Assembly: GCF_028610705.1 (NCBI RefSeq)
Contig: NZ_JAQQWT010000008.1
Span: forward strand, 85,012-149,011
DNA length: 64,000 nt
Direction of reading: 5' to 3'
DNA from: Halalkalibacter alkalisediminis
GTDB lineage: Bacteria; Bacillota; Bacilli; Bacillales; Bacillaceae_D
Position 1 is the first letter of the stretch, and each line of letters begins with the position of its first letter. Made by a program: the position numbers and the translations under genes. This document shows, in pieces, positions 45,326 to 54,374 of the stretch. The notes under the pieces were generated by a model that was not told where the DNA came from, ran no database searches, and saw only the letters and a list, made by a program, of their open reading frames with translations.

Positions 45326-46414
45326 TTACGCAGCTTTTGATTTTTCCGTTTCTTTAAATACCTTCTTACGAGTTCTTAGAGTTGTTTTCCCAACAATAAA
45401 GGCACTAAACGGCCATTTGGATAGGATGTAAATCAAAACCATTGGACCAACAACCCCAGCCATAAATTGGATCATCAAATACTGAAATTCGGTTGTTTCT
45501 GTAAATGGCCCCACTCTGCTAACCATTGTTTGAACAAAGGGATGCAGCAAATAGATCCCGAACGAATATCCATTAATCGAGATGACCCACCTTGGAAGTT
45601 TCTTTACCTTCGAAACGAAAAAGAAAAAGAGGAAGAATAACAAAACTGTATAAGGAATCACATCAAAACGAGCAGACGTCACTCGCATCAGGATTCCCGA
45701 ATGAAATATATATTGGACCAGCCCGAGCGAAGCAATAGTACCGAATACAATAGCCATCCCATTTCGGTTCAATATTCGGGTAAAACGTTCATAATTTCTG
45801 CCACAATAATAGGCGACCACATAATAGAAAAACCAGCCAACAAACAAAATTCTAGAAAAGAAAAGGGTCAAATAGCTTGAATGATGGACGTAATCAATCC
45901 AATAAAAATATAAACTTACCCAATACCCTACGCTAATGAATAAACTAACCGTTAGGACATGCTTCGCTTTGAACCTTTTCATATATTTAACGAATAATAG
46001 ATGTAACAAATAAAACTGAAAAATAATTAAAACAAAATACCCATGCCACTGCCCCATGAAGTTGTATCCAAGCTCTCTAGCAAAATCGCTTATGGTCCAA
46101 TCAAATCGATAGAATTTGTCACCAGCATAAAACGTCGCCATGACAAAATAAGGAACTAGAATGTACTTGATTCTCTTTTTCAGGAAGCCCTTCGGAATGT
46201 TTTCTTTATAGGCATGCGTCATGACCATGGTCGAAATCAACACAAACATCGGCGTCCCATACAGCAAGATCATTTGCAACGTTCGAAAAGCGACACGTTC
46301 ATCCCCTGTTACAGAGAAGTCTGTTAGTACTTTACTCACAGCATGAGTGAGGACAACACTCAAACAAGCAATGATCCGGAGCCAATATACTTCTTTCATT
46401 TCTTTAGTACTCAC
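45326..46414 (-). CDS. acyltransferase-3 family membrane protein (OafA/WecH type)
   Basis: A 362-residue integral membrane acyltransferase with about ten helices. The start YWLRIIACLSVVLTHAVSK holds the conserved histidine and R-x10-H pattern of the family. Such enzymes O-acetylate sugars of the cell surface or secreted polysaccharides. The substrate cannot be told; there is no linked glycosyl gene. It stands alone between two terminator-like hairpins. Confidence 0.88.
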   Translation of the reverse strand: MSTKEMKEVYWLRIIACLSVVLTHAVSKVLTDFSVTGDERVAFRTLQMILLYGTPMFVLISTMVMTHAYKENIPKGFLKKRIKYILVPYFVMATFYAGDKFYRFDWTISDFARELGYNFMGQWHGYFVLIIFQFYLLHLLFVKYMKRFKAKHVLTVSLFISVGYWVSLYFYWIDYVHHSSYLTLFFSRILFVGWFFYYVVAYYCGRNYERFTRILNRNGMAIVFGTIASLGLVQYIFHSGILMRVTSARFDVIPYTVLLFFLFFFFVSKVKKLPRWVISINGYSFGIYLLHPFVQTMVSRVGPFTETTEFQYLMIQFMAGVVGPMVLIYILSKWPFSAFIVGKTTLRTRKKVFKETEKSKAA

Positions 46415-46496
46415 GTAATCAACGCCCTTCTACTATCACATGATGAATACACATCTATCTATTTTCTTTGATATTTATCTTTTTCTCAATTTAAAA

Positions 46497-46526
46497 AATC
46501 ACCCTTTTACGGGTGATTTTTCCTTT
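46497..46526. terminator. orphan bidirectional hairpin in a divergent region
   Basis: AAATCACCC and GGGTGATTT with A and T flanks form a canonical bidirectional terminator at about 46498-46525. It lies upstream of the minus-strand acyltransferase and upstream of the plus-strand sigma factor, so no annotated gene ends here. It may terminate a small RNA or act as a leader attenuator for the acyltransferase. Confidence 0.65.
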
Positions 46527-46677
46527 ATTTAAAAGTCTATGAAGGTAGATGCTGCCGTTTCTATTTCTCAGTCCATTTACAGATTTTTTACCCTTTTACC
46601 AAAACCCACTTCACTTTCCTATCCATTTTTTTAAAATGCTCTAAGCCAAACATCAAAAATCATCCTCTATTCCCTTA

Positions 46678-46766
46678 CCAAAATGCGTTTTTGGTGATAT
46701 GACGGATCCCCTCATGCGCCGTTATGGTAGATCTACCGACGGAATACAAAAGAAAACGCGTTTTCT
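46678..46766. promoter_or_regulatory. paired AAAAYGCGTTTT palindromes upstream of the sigma factor
   Basis: CCAAAATGCGTTTTTGG (46678-46694) and AGAAAACGCGTTTTCT (46751-46766) share the core AAAAYGCGTTTT, with starts 73 bases apart (about seven turns). A perfect GGTAGATCTACC (46726-46737) lies between. The second palindrome sits just before the ribosome site. They look like operators for one unknown protein. Confidence 0.55.
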
Positions 46767-46780
46767 AAAAGGAAGCAAGA

Positions 46781-47284
46781 GTGGATATTAAAGCTAAAGC
46801 ATTTGATGAAGTGCTACGAATGTTTGAACCTGCGATTAAGAAGCAATTAGTCTCTTTACGTTTATACAAAGATTATGACGAGTTTTATCAAATTGGTTGC
46901 ATCGCTCTTTGGAATGCTTATCAAATGTTCAATCCAGATAAAGGTCATTTTCCAACTTACGCGATTTCTTTTATTCGCGGCAGAATGCTGTCTCATCTTA
47001 GTAAAGAAACGAGATATAGTGAGAGACATGCTTTTGCTGCTGAGGCGATGATGGAAGTCGTGCCCAGTGAGTGCGACCAAATCCCCCTTGAAGCTGAGTT
47101 ACTAGAGGCGTATCTTTGGAATTTAACAGCTAAGGAAAAAACGTGGGTTTATGAGGCGATCATTCTTCAGAAGAAGCCATCAGAAATTCAGGCTATCTTA
47201 TGTATCTCTCGGAATTCGATTTATACGTTGAGGAAAAATGCTCTTAGAAAGATGCGGGAGAATGCCTTTGTGTTAAGCCAATAA
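46781..47284 (+). CDS. orphan sigma-70-family factor (regions 2 and 4 only)
   Basis: A 167-residue protein with a sigma region 2 (YDEFYQIGCIALWNAYQMFNPDKGHFPTYAISFIRGRMLSHLSKETRY, about 26-75) and a region 4 helix-turn-helix (LTAKEKTWVYEAIILQKKPSEIQAILCISRNSIYTLRKNALRKMREN, about 115-160), with no region 3. It resembles small alternative sigma factors of the ComX/SigH(Staph)/YvrI size class. It has no adjacent anti-sigma gene. Start is GTG behind AAAGGAAGC. Confidence 0.82.
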   Translation: MDIKAKAFDEVLRMFEPAIKKQLVSLRLYKDYDEFYQIGCIALWNAYQMFNPDKGHFPTYAISFIRGRMLSHLSKETRYSERHAFAAEAMMEVVPSECDQIPLEAELLEAYLWNLTAKEKTWVYEAIILQKKPSEIQAILCISRNSIYTLRKNALRKMRENAFVLSQ

Positions 47285-47315
47285 TGTAAAAATCACGCCT
47301 CCCTATCAATTAAAA

Positions 47316-47350
47316 AAGTCCTTCTGACAACTACATCGTCAGAAGGACTT
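47316..47350. terminator. terminator of the sigma-factor gene
   Basis: AAGTCCTTCTGAC and GTCAGAAGGACTT form a 13-bp perfect stem with a 9-base loop; TTATTGTG follows on the plus strand, A run before it. Confidence 0.85.
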
Positions 47351-47522
47351 TATTGTGTTTAATAGAGGGCTTATGTTCTTTCCGAGCAATTTAAGCGGTT
47401 CTTGCCAAAATTCTGTTCGATCGCTCCCTTTAAATATGGAACATCTACCTAAAGATCCATTGGTAAATAGAATCGTAGAAGGATCATTTTCACTTAGACC
47501 TGTCGATCCCCTATTATTTATA

Positions 47523-48461
47523 TTACATTGAAACTCCGGTAGTCTCTTTCTTTTTTTTCTTTACATCTACTGGTCTACTATTTTGAGACCCTAAGATCAC
47601 ACCAGAACCAATGAAGAGAAACCCTATTATTTGTAACAGCAAGATAGGCTCATCCAATACCAATACGGAAGTAATGGAAGCAACTAGCGGTATGCCGTTC
47701 ATAAAAATGGCGCATTGACCGGGGCCTAGGATACTAATCCCTCGATTCCACAGCATATTCCCTACCCCCGTAGGAAATACACCGACATAGAGCAACATTA
47801 ACCAGAGTAATAAACTAGTTGGCAACTCAGTCCAGCCTGCTATCGTTTGTTCCCAAAACACCAAAGGTAAGTAACAGATTGAGGAAAGTGAATAGGCGTA
47901 CAAACTAATGATTGCTGGTGGAAACTTTATGTCAGTTGCTTTTTTAATAAATATGAAGCTTATGCTAAAAGTTAGTAAAGCCCCAACGATATACAAATCG
48001 CCCATGTTGAAGGATAAATGAATTAAGTTTGAAATGGATCCCTCCAATACAACCAGCGAGACGCCAAACAAGCCAAGGCTAATTCCAAGCATTTGTTTCC
48101 AGTGTAGGGGAACACGAAAAACCAAATACGCGATGAAGGCAGTAGCTAAAGGGGTTAATCCCATGATGAGTGAAGCATTAGTAGCTAACGTATATTTTAG
48201 CCCGACTTGAAATAAAGCATTGTTAATAACAACGCCTATAACGGAAGCACCTAATACATAACCCCACATCTTCTTATTTCCAGGCCTAATATAAAGGAAT
48301 TTTCGAACAATCCAAACCAAAGCAATAGCAGCAAAAAGGTTCCGAAAGAATAATAGAGTCCAAAAAGGGAAACTCTCAAGCAATACTTTAGTAATGACGA
48401 AATTACTTCCCCACATTAAAATTACGAGTAGCAATATCCATTTAATTCGTGTTTGATTCAT
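47523..48461 (-). CDS. EamA/DMT family transporter
   Basis: A 312-residue drug/metabolite transporter with ten predicted helices in two EamA repeats (about 8-140 and 155-290). The first repeat starts WILLLVILMWGSNFVITKVLL and has the typical FFRNLFAAI; the second has GVFPTGVGNMLWNRGISILGPGQCAIFMNGIPLVASITSVLVLDE. It most likely exports an amino acid or small metabolite. The substrate cannot be told. It stands alone. Confidence 0.9.
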   Translation of the reverse strand: MNQTRIKWILLLVILMWGSNFVITKVLLESFPFWTLLFFRNLFAAIALVWIVRKFLYIRPGNKKMWGYVLGASVIGVVINNALFQVGLKYTLATNASLIMGLTPLATAFIAYLVFRVPLHWKQMLGISLGLFGVSLVVLEGSISNLIHLSFNMGDLYIVGALLTFSISFIFIKKATDIKFPPAIISLYAYSLSSICYLPLVFWEQTIAGWTELPTSLLLWLMLLYVGVFPTGVGNMLWNRGISILGPGQCAIFMNGIPLVASITSVLVLDEPILLLQIIGFLFIGSGVILGSQNSRPVDVKKKKKETTGVSM

Positions 48462-48835
48462 GTTGTCATCTTCTTTCGAATTATCGTTTAGTAATCTTAA
48501 TCCAGTTGTTTTGTATTTTGTTTCATTGATCTCGTACTATCCGATCCGATCCATATTTCATGCCTATTTCATACTTCACTACTAGTAATAGTGGCAACTC
48601 AGTATTTCTCTAAATACGGCTCTAAGATTTCTTCATAATTGCAAACGTTCGCACTATATGGTTAGCTAATTGTTTCTGGTAGACATTTTTGCATATGGTA
48701 TTATTATAACAATAAATTTTGTAAACCGTAATAACCCACCTACCAAACAGTGTTAAAGACACACCCACCAAACTTAAAGGTTATTTTAAGTCCTTTTAAT
48801 CAACAAGAGTACGGAGAAGAGATTGAGGAAGAACA

Positions 48836-48976
48836 TTGCGCTACGATCCAACATCCACGTCGGTGTCCGCTAATGAGCTTGTCGTTCATATGTTGACATC
48901 CTTTTATCAATTTGCTTTAGCAGTAACTAGGCAAGCGCCAAAGACATTCCAAATCGTGCTACCACAAAATAAATAA
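48836..48976 (+). pseudogene. possible DinB-like fragment
   Basis: A short open stretch reads LRYDPTSTSVSANELVVHMLTSFYQFALAVTRQAPKTF before a stop. The MS/VSANELVVHML pattern recalls a helix of DinB/YfiT-like proteins, with no start codon of its own and a stop directly upstream. It may be what remains of a lost gene, but the match is short and by eye. Confidence 0.3.
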
Positions 48977-49143
48977 AGTGCACCAATTATGATGCACCTA
49001 CGCCCTATACTGAATGCTACTATTGAATTCACCTATCTGCTCTAATTTTTTCATTTCAACTTCAATTGGTTCCTGCTCGTTCATTAAAAGTACTTCCAGT
49101 TATAACCCGAAAACGGAACAAGAGTCATTTAGCTAACTATTTA
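48977..49143. other. rest of the intergenic region before the ABC exporter
   Basis: Contains a small GTGCA/TGCAC inverted repeat (about 48978-48999) and otherwise no feature I can support. Most of 48462-48835 is likewise empty apart from the DMT transporter promoter. Confidence 0.35.
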
Positions 49144-50745
49144 TCAACCTTCAATGTCCCGCTTATTAAAGCCAACAAAGCCTATGACCATCAGCCCTAC
49201 CGCAACCAAGCATAAGAGGAAGAATGGCAAAAACGTCACTTGCTCTATAGGAGCCTGCGCTACGTGACCAAATGGGGATAGTTGGCCGACCCAATCTGGG
49301 AATTGCATCAAACCACCTAAATAAAGAACGATAAAGGAATAGAAAAGGTACAGCCAAACGAAATTTGTAAACTTTGGGAAAATACCGGTCAAAAACACCG
49401 CTAGACCAATCATGACTAATATTGCCGGATAATACGCCATTGCGGCTCCATAGATCATCCCAAAATCAAGTCCTCCGTCCATCACAGCATCTCCAGCCGA
49501 CCATAAACCAATTGCCGCAAGGGACATCATCACAAATCCATTAATTACGGATATGATTAGGTACCCTCCCATTAGCTGTGTTCGTGATACAGCTCTTACT
49601 AATAAATGCTCGAGTCGATCTTTTTTCTCTTCCCCGCGCAGTTTATTCATCGCCATAACTGGAGGAATCGTTGCTAGAATCGCTATAACAACCAATAACA
49701 TCGGAATAAATTGTTCCGTTAGAGAAATCCCTTCCGCTGGTTGCAACATTTGTTCCATTAATTCATTACCTTCAAAGAACGATTCCATATCTCCTAAAAC
49801 AGAACCATAAGAAGCACCCATCACAAACAGACCAATCGCCCATGCGATCAACCCTGTTCGCTGAAGCCTTAGTGCAAGACCAATCGGACTTTGTAAAAAA
49901 CGAGACGCCGCCTTTCTACCTGGTCTAGATGGCAAGAAGCCTCTTTCTAAATCTCGAATGGAATGTAAATAGTTTGCTAGTATAAATAAAATGGCAGAAC
50001 CCCCTATCATTAATAGGATGGGCCACCAATTATTAGCTGTATACGCTTCTGTTTTTGTCACCCATCCTAAAGGAGAAAGCCAAGATAAAGTTTCGTTACT
50101 AATATCTGTGAACGCTCTGTAAAGGTACGCGATTAGTAAGACAGCGATAGACAATCCGATCGTCCCTCTAGAACTTTCAGAGAGTTGAGCAAAGACCGCT
50201 GTCACTCCTGCAAATACCAATCCTGTTCCACCTAATGCCGCTCCATAAAGGAAGGAACCTTCTAAATCCATGCCTTCGATCCCAAGTGCGTATAGCCCCA
50301 GACCAGTAATCAATGCTAACGCGACGTTCGCCCCAGTTACTACGAGTAAAGAAGCGTTTAAGTATGAAACACGTCCTACAGGCAGGGAACGGATCATTTC
50401 GATACGACCATCTTCTTCATCAGCTCTTGTATGACGGGTCAATAGTAATATACTCATTAAACCAACCACAACAGCCGTCATCAGCAACATTTGATGTGTC
50501 GTCATTGCACCAACGGTATAATTAGTCAAATTCCCAGGTCCTACCATTGCTGTCATCGCAGGATTTGCCATCGTTTCAGCCATTACATCTCTTTCCTGCT
50601 GCGTTTCATATAAACCAACAAAGGCTAGCGGTACGATTAACGTAAAGAACGTTAGTCCTATTAACCACAACGAGATTCTTATCAGGTCAAGTCGGATTAT
50701 AAATCGTGAAAGATGACCCGCTTTAGCCATTAAGTTATGAGCCAT
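49144..50745 (-). CDS. ABC-2 type exporter permease (tetronasin/antibiotic exporter-like)
   Basis: A 533-residue permease with about twelve helices in two halves, as in polyether/antibiotic ABC-2 exporters. It ends with QLSPFGHVAQAPIEQVTFLPFFLLCLVAVGLMVIGFVGFNKRDI. Its start overlaps the ATPase stop by a single base, and the TetR gene precedes both. Function inferred: drug or peptide export controlled by the TetR protein. Confidence 0.88.
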   Translation of the reverse strand: MAHNLMAKAGHLSRFIIRLDLIRISLWLIGLTFFTLIVPLAFVGLYETQQERDVMAETMANPAMTAMVGPGNLTNYTVGAMTTHQMLLMTAVVVGLMSILLLTRHTRADEEDGRIEMIRSLPVGRVSYLNASLLVVTGANVALALITGLGLYALGIEGMDLEGSFLYGAALGGTGLVFAGVTAVFAQLSESSRGTIGLSIAVLLIAYLYRAFTDISNETLSWLSPLGWVTKTEAYTANNWWPILLMIGGSAILFILANYLHSIRDLERGFLPSRPGRKAASRFLQSPIGLALRLQRTGLIAWAIGLFVMGASYGSVLGDMESFFEGNELMEQMLQPAEGISLTEQFIPMLLVVIAILATIPPVMAMNKLRGEEKKDRLEHLLVRAVSRTQLMGGYLIISVINGFVMMSLAAIGLWSAGDAVMDGGLDFGMIYGAAMAYYPAILVMIGLAVFLTGIFPKFTNFVWLYLFYSFIVLYLGGLMQFPDWVGQLSPFGHVAQAPIEQVTFLPFFLLCLVAVGLMVIGFVGFNKRDIEG

Positions 50746-51659
50746 TAGATCACACCTCCCACTCCTGTATCCCCTGTAGCTGTTCCTTCATAATGTCTCA
50801 TAAATAAATCTTCCAATGTAGGTGGTGCACTTTCTAGCTTTACAATACCAAATTGACTAATATGTCTGATTGCTTCATCCATTTCTTCTGTATCTACCTG
50901 GAAGGACAACCCTTGATCTGTTTCTTCTATCTCATGGATTCCATTTAATTCATTTAACTTCGTAATGGGCTGTTTTGTTTTGACGAGGATTTGTGTACGA
51001 GTTAAATGACGAAGCTCATCTAATGTTCCGGTTTCGATCATGCTGCCTTGGCGAATAATCGCTACTTTATCGCATAACTTTTCTACCTCGGATAGAATGT
51101 GACTAGAAAGGATGACACTTTTCCCTTTGCTTTTAACATCTTTCACACATTCCTGAAATACCTGTTCCATCAATGGGTCTAGCCCTGATGTTGGTTCGTC
51201 TAAAATATACAAATCGGCATCAGAGGAAAAGGCAGCAATTAACGCCACTTTTTGACGATTCCCTTTAGAATACGTGCGACATTTCTTTGTTGGATCTAAA
51301 TTAAATTTTTTGATTAATTCTTCACGTCTGCTTTTATCATGCGTTCCACGCAATTTCACAAATAGGTCAATCACTTCTCCACCCGTTAAATTGGGCCATA
51401 AATTCACATCACCTGGTACATAGGCTACTCGTTTGTGGATTTCTACAGCGTCCCCCCAGGCATCTTGATCAAAAATTTTAACTTCTCCTTCACTTGCCTT
51501 TAAAATTCCGAGTAAAACACGTATGGTCGTCGATTTACCAGCCCCATTTGGTCCAATAAATCCTATAACTTCCCCACTATTCACTTCTAGATTCACACGA
51601 TCTAAAGCAGTAAACTCTCCAAATTTCTTCGTTAGATTAGTGACTTTTACTACACTCAT
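50745..51659 (-). CDS. ABC exporter ATP-binding protein
   Basis: A 304-residue ATPase. Walker A GPNGAGKSTT (about 36-45), Q-loop AYVPGD, signature YSKGNRQKVALIAAF (about 134), Walker B LYILDEPTSGLDP (about 150) and the H-loop SSHILSEVE. The C-terminal 85 residues are the DUF4162-like tail of drug-export ATPases. Co-encoded with the permease and TetR gene. Confidence 0.95.
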   Translation of the reverse strand: MSVVKVTNLTKKFGEFTALDRVNLEVNSGEVIGFIGPNGAGKSTTIRVLLGILKASEGEVKIFDQDAWGDAVEIHKRVAYVPGDVNLWPNLTGGEVIDLFVKLRGTHDKSRREELIKKFNLDPTKKCRTYSKGNRQKVALIAAFSSDADLYILDEPTSGLDPLMEQVFQECVKDVKSKGKSVILSSHILSEVEKLCDKVAIIRQGSMIETGTLDELRHLTRTQILVKTKQPITKLNELNGIHEIEETDQGLSFQVDTEEMDEAIRHISQFGIVKLESAPPTLEDLFMRHYEGTATGDTGVGGVI

Positions 51660-51671
51660 CGTGACTCCCCC

Positions 51672-52262
51672 TTATTTGTAAAAACTACGCTTCAATATGT
51701 CTGAATAACTCTCCCACTCTTTTAGATGCTCTGTTCCCACTTCTTCAAAAGAATTAAATTTCTCTCTCGCTTCCTCTGCAAAACCAAGCATAGTCCAGTT
51801 TAGAATTTTAATTGCTTTTTGAATATCAATATCATCACGAAACTTGGAGTAGTCTATATTTTCATATAATCTTTCGAAGCCCCGTTCATAGATCGATTTA
51901 ATTCGTTGATCAATATCGGCTTTCACTTCAACAGATTCCTCTTTAATTAATGCAAGAAAGAAATCAAATACTTGTGGGAATTTTTTTTGGATATCTAACT
52001 TAATCAATCCTATATCTCCAAGTCGCTTAAACATGTCTGTTTCATTAAAATCTATTTCTTCATAGATTTTTTCTATGACCTCAGCCCCATTTTCGATTAG
52101 AAACGTATACAAATCCTTTTTATTATTAAAATAGTTGAATAAAGAACCTTTAGAAATTCCCGCTTCTCGTACAATTTCATTCGTTGATGCTCTTTCAAAA
52201 CCGCTTTTAACAAATTCCTTTATAGCTGCATTGATAATACGCTCTTGTTTCTCTACGTTCAA
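51672..52262 (-). CDS. TetR/AcrR family regulator of the ABC exporter
   Basis: A 196-residue regulator. Helix-turn-helix: ERIINAAIKEFVKSGFERASTNEIVREAGISKGSLFNYFNNKKDLYTFL (7-55). The C-terminal ligand domain is helical. It is first in the operon with the ATPase and permease, behind two GACCA/TGGTC operators, so it represses its own operon. Confidence 0.93.
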   Translation of the reverse strand: MNVEKQERIINAAIKEFVKSGFERASTNEIVREAGISKGSLFNYFNNKKDLYTFLIENGAEVIEKIYEEIDFNETDMFKRLGDIGLIKLDIQKKFPQVFDFFLALIKEESVEVKADIDQRIKSIYERGFERLYENIDYSKFRDDIDIQKAIKILNWTMLGFAEEAREKFNSFEEVGTEHLKEWESYSDILKRSFYK

Positions 52263-52311
52263 ACTTTTAAATTTCGAATAAATGCCGGTTTACCCCTTTC
52301 TTCAACTATAC

Positions 52312-52363
52312 ATTGACCAAAGTGGTCAATTTAAATATAACAGAAATGACCACTTTGGTCAAT
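52312..52363 (-). promoter_or_regulatory. TetR-ABC operon promoter with two GACCA/TGGTC operators
   Basis: Minus strand TTGACC (52362-52357), 17 bases, TATATT (52339-52334). Two palindromes, GACCAAAGTGGTC (52315-52327) and GACCACTTTGGTC (52348-52360), are 33 bases apart and are reverse complements of each other. One covers the -35 and spacer, the other lies after the -10. A larger palindrome (TATAACAGAAA ... TTTCTGTTATA) surrounds the second operator. This is a very clear autoregulated layout. Confidence 0.88.
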
Positions 52364-52378
52364 TTCTGTTATAATTAA

Positions 52379-52410
52379 GGAGCCTGCCCCTGCAGCGGGG
52401 GGCAGGCTCC
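52379..52410 (-). terminator. GC-rich palindrome after ytpB
   Basis: GGAGCCTGCCCC (52379-52390) pairs perfectly with GGGGCAGGCTCC (52399-52410), loop of 8. It is 17 bases after the ytpB stop. The T run on the minus strand is weak (CCTTAATT). It carries the GCCTG core of the dispersed palindrome family. Confidence 0.7.
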
Positions 52411-52426
52411 CTGAATGGATCTCTTT

Positions 52427-53482
52427 TTAAGCTCGCCGGTACATCCAACTATTTAAGTAGAAAAACATTGTAGGTAAACCTCCGAATCGAATAAATCGTT
52501 TCGCGGTCCTTTTCAATTCTTTATGTTCTTGCACTTTTTTATCAGCCAAATAAATAGCGATCAATCCTTTGTTGATGAGTTGATGAAATTTCCAGTCAGG
52601 TAGGCCTCGAATACTCTCTTCCGTCTTATCCTTCATATGTCTTATTCGTTCAACCATTTTTTCTTCATTATCATAATAAAAAATAAAATTGAGGTCATCC
52701 TCTATCCGGTCTTCTTCTTGATCAATAAAATAATCAAGCAAAATATGAAGGCCTTGAAACCAAGGAAAATACCCAGCTTTTAATAACCTTACTCGTTCTT
52801 GGTCCATTGGTCCATTTGCTGCATAGGCTGCAAAACAAAAAATTCCTAATGTAGATCCTGCACAAGCCGAAAACTCATACCACGTCATTAGAGGCCAATT
52901 ATGTTTATGTCTTTCAAACCATTTTTCAAGTAATTCAACTCTTCTGTTTTTTTCTACATGTTTGAAAACCTGCAAATCACAATAGTAACCTGCTAGTTCT
53001 CTCATAGCATATTGAACATCCTTAAAACCAGGGAGGTCTTGAAGGATATCCTGGCAGGTCCGAACAAGTGAAGTTAAAAATCCCCCATCATCTTGGTCGT
53101 TCCGGTAGCGATAATAATTTACAGGTTCTGCTCCTGGTGTCAAAGCATGTATCAAAGAATAATGCAGCTCCCTGAAATCTCTTTCCTCTAAAGAGGTACT
53201 CCTGTCACACAAATTATCTAAATAATCACTAATGGTTTGATAAGCCACAATAAATTGAATGGTTTTACAACGTTCCTTTCCAGCTAGTAATCCATAAACA
53301 GCCCCTCCTTCACAGTGAAACGCCTTATCCTTTAGACTAGAAAGTGCTTGTTGCTTAAGTTCTTCGTTTGGTATTTTTTTCGCTTTTTCCCTCCATTCAT
53401 TTAGGTAGTCATGAGCGTCAGGAAGCACATCACGGTAAATTTTATACAGCAAAGTCCATGGCGTAGTCGGTATTTTCATCAT
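52427..53482 (-). CDS. ytpB: tetraprenyl-beta-curcumene synthase (YtpB family, DUF2600)
   Basis: A 351-residue terpene cyclase that makes tetraprenyl-beta-curcumene in B. subtilis sesquarterpene synthesis. The pattern PTTPWTLLYKIYRDVLPDAHDYLNEWREKAKKIPN, FHCEGGAVYGLLAG, FIVAYQTISDYLDNLCDRSTSLEERDFRELH closely follows YtpB, including the DYLDNLCD acidic region. In B. subtilis the product is linked to spore and membrane lipids. No partner cyclase (sqhC) is in the window. Confidence 0.95.
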   Translation of the reverse strand: MMKIPTTPWTLLYKIYRDVLPDAHDYLNEWREKAKKIPNEELKQQALSSLKDKAFHCEGGAVYGLLAGKERCKTIQFIVAYQTISDYLDNLCDRSTSLEERDFRELHYSLIHALTPGAEPVNYYRYRNDQDDGGFLTSLVRTCQDILQDLPGFKDVQYAMRELAGYYCDLQVFKHVEKNRRVELLEKWFERHKHNWPLMTWYEFSACAGSTLGIFCFAAYAANGPMDQERVRLLKAGYFPWFQGLHILLDYFIDQEEDRIEDDLNFIFYYDNEEKMVERIRHMKDKTEESIRGLPDWKFHQLINKGLIAIYLADKKVQEHKELKRTAKRFIRFGGLPTMFFYLNSWMYRRA

Positions 53483-53606
53483 GTCGCCTCCTCATAAAAC
53501 GTAAAGCTTACATTTTATAGTATCTCCCTTTAACTATCAAAAATTTCCATAGCCAAATCCGTTTAGTTTTTATAAAAAATACCTGCTCTTTGTTCAGTCC
53601 TAAAAA

Positions 53607-53657
53607 GGTGCCTAATCCCTGCTGCGCAAGTGCTTTAGCACACTAGGGTCAGGCACC
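53607..53657 (-). terminator. GGTGCCTAA/TCAGGCACC palindrome
   Basis: GGTGCCTAATCCCT (53607-53620) pairs imperfectly with AGGGTCAGGCACC (53645-53657), and the loop holds its own GTGC/GCAC stem. It lies five bases after the stop of the gene at 53663 and is followed on the minus strand by TTTTT, so it ends that gene. Member of the dispersed palindrome family. Confidence 0.75.
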
Positions 53658-53662
53658 CTAGA

Positions 53663-54307
53663 TCAGTTAATCAACTTTTTAATTTCACTAGGACTATAAG
53701 CACCTTTCACACCTGGTTTCGAAACAAGATAATCTATAATTTCCGCATCCTGTAACCCTACATATCTTCTCAACCCTTCAATAATCATCGATAAATACTC
53801 CTTAGAGGGTTTTGTAAAAGGTACATCTAAATCCCAATCGGCTGTAAACGTAAAAATTGGAACCCCCTCTTCCTCCCCTACATATAAAATAGTTCCATAC
53901 CATGAATCTTTAAGGGTCATATATCGATTCTGTTTCACCTCTTCAAGATCAATAGGCAACTCTTCACCGTTGTTTTCTTGTTTCACGACATCCATAAATT
54001 GCTCGATCGTAATTAGATATTTTCTACTGTAAATAAGATGCTGTTTATCTTCTTGGAGTCCTATAAAAGCAACTCCTTGTTTTTGCCATCTTACAGAATT
54101 TTTAGCGAAATATAACGGGTAGTTCATGACATAAGTCTTTTCCTCTTTGGGTAACGTTTGATCTCTACAGCCAACTTCCGTTTTTTCAGATCCTTCTGGT
54201 TTTCCACCTCTTATGTAACATAAAAATCGATCTTTACTCAAATTTGAACCATAACTTGCATACCACACATATTGGGGAGTTTGTTTTTTTTCTACCATCG
54301 TAATCAC
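53663..54307 (-). CDS. gamma-glutamylcyclotransferase-fold protein
   Basis: A 214-residue protein. The N-terminal YVWYASYGSNLSKDRFLCYI is the signature loop (YGSNL) of the gamma-glutamylcyclotransferase/BtrG-like fold. Further parts (QGVAFIGLQEDKQHLIYSRKYLITIEQF) agree with that fold, but the function could be different, and some relatives have been annotated as histone-deacetylase-like. The neighbour upstream is a PuuD-type gamma-glutamyl hydrolase, so both may act on gamma-glutamyl compounds. Confidence 0.75.
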   Translation of the reverse strand: MITMVEKKQTPQYVWYASYGSNLSKDRFLCYIRGGKPEGSEKTEVGCRDQTLPKEEKTYVMNYPLYFAKNSVRWQKQGVAFIGLQEDKQHLIYSRKYLITIEQFMDVVKQENNGEELPIDLEEVKQNRYMTLKDSWYGTILYVGEEEGVPIFTFTADWDLDVPFTKPSKEYLSMIIEGLRRYVGLQDAEIIDYLVSKPGVKGAYSPSEIKKLIN

Positions 54308-54374
54308 ATCCTGGTTAAACCTATTTTTATTTTAATGATACGCTTAGTCCAGGAGAGTCTCAAATCTCTTGGAC

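Noticed and set aside
46678..46766. AAAATGCGTTTTT read as a ComK AT-box, making the sigma factor competence-related.
   Set aside because: Only one box has the A4-N5-T4 form, and spacing to the second (A4-N4-T4) is not that of ComK sites.
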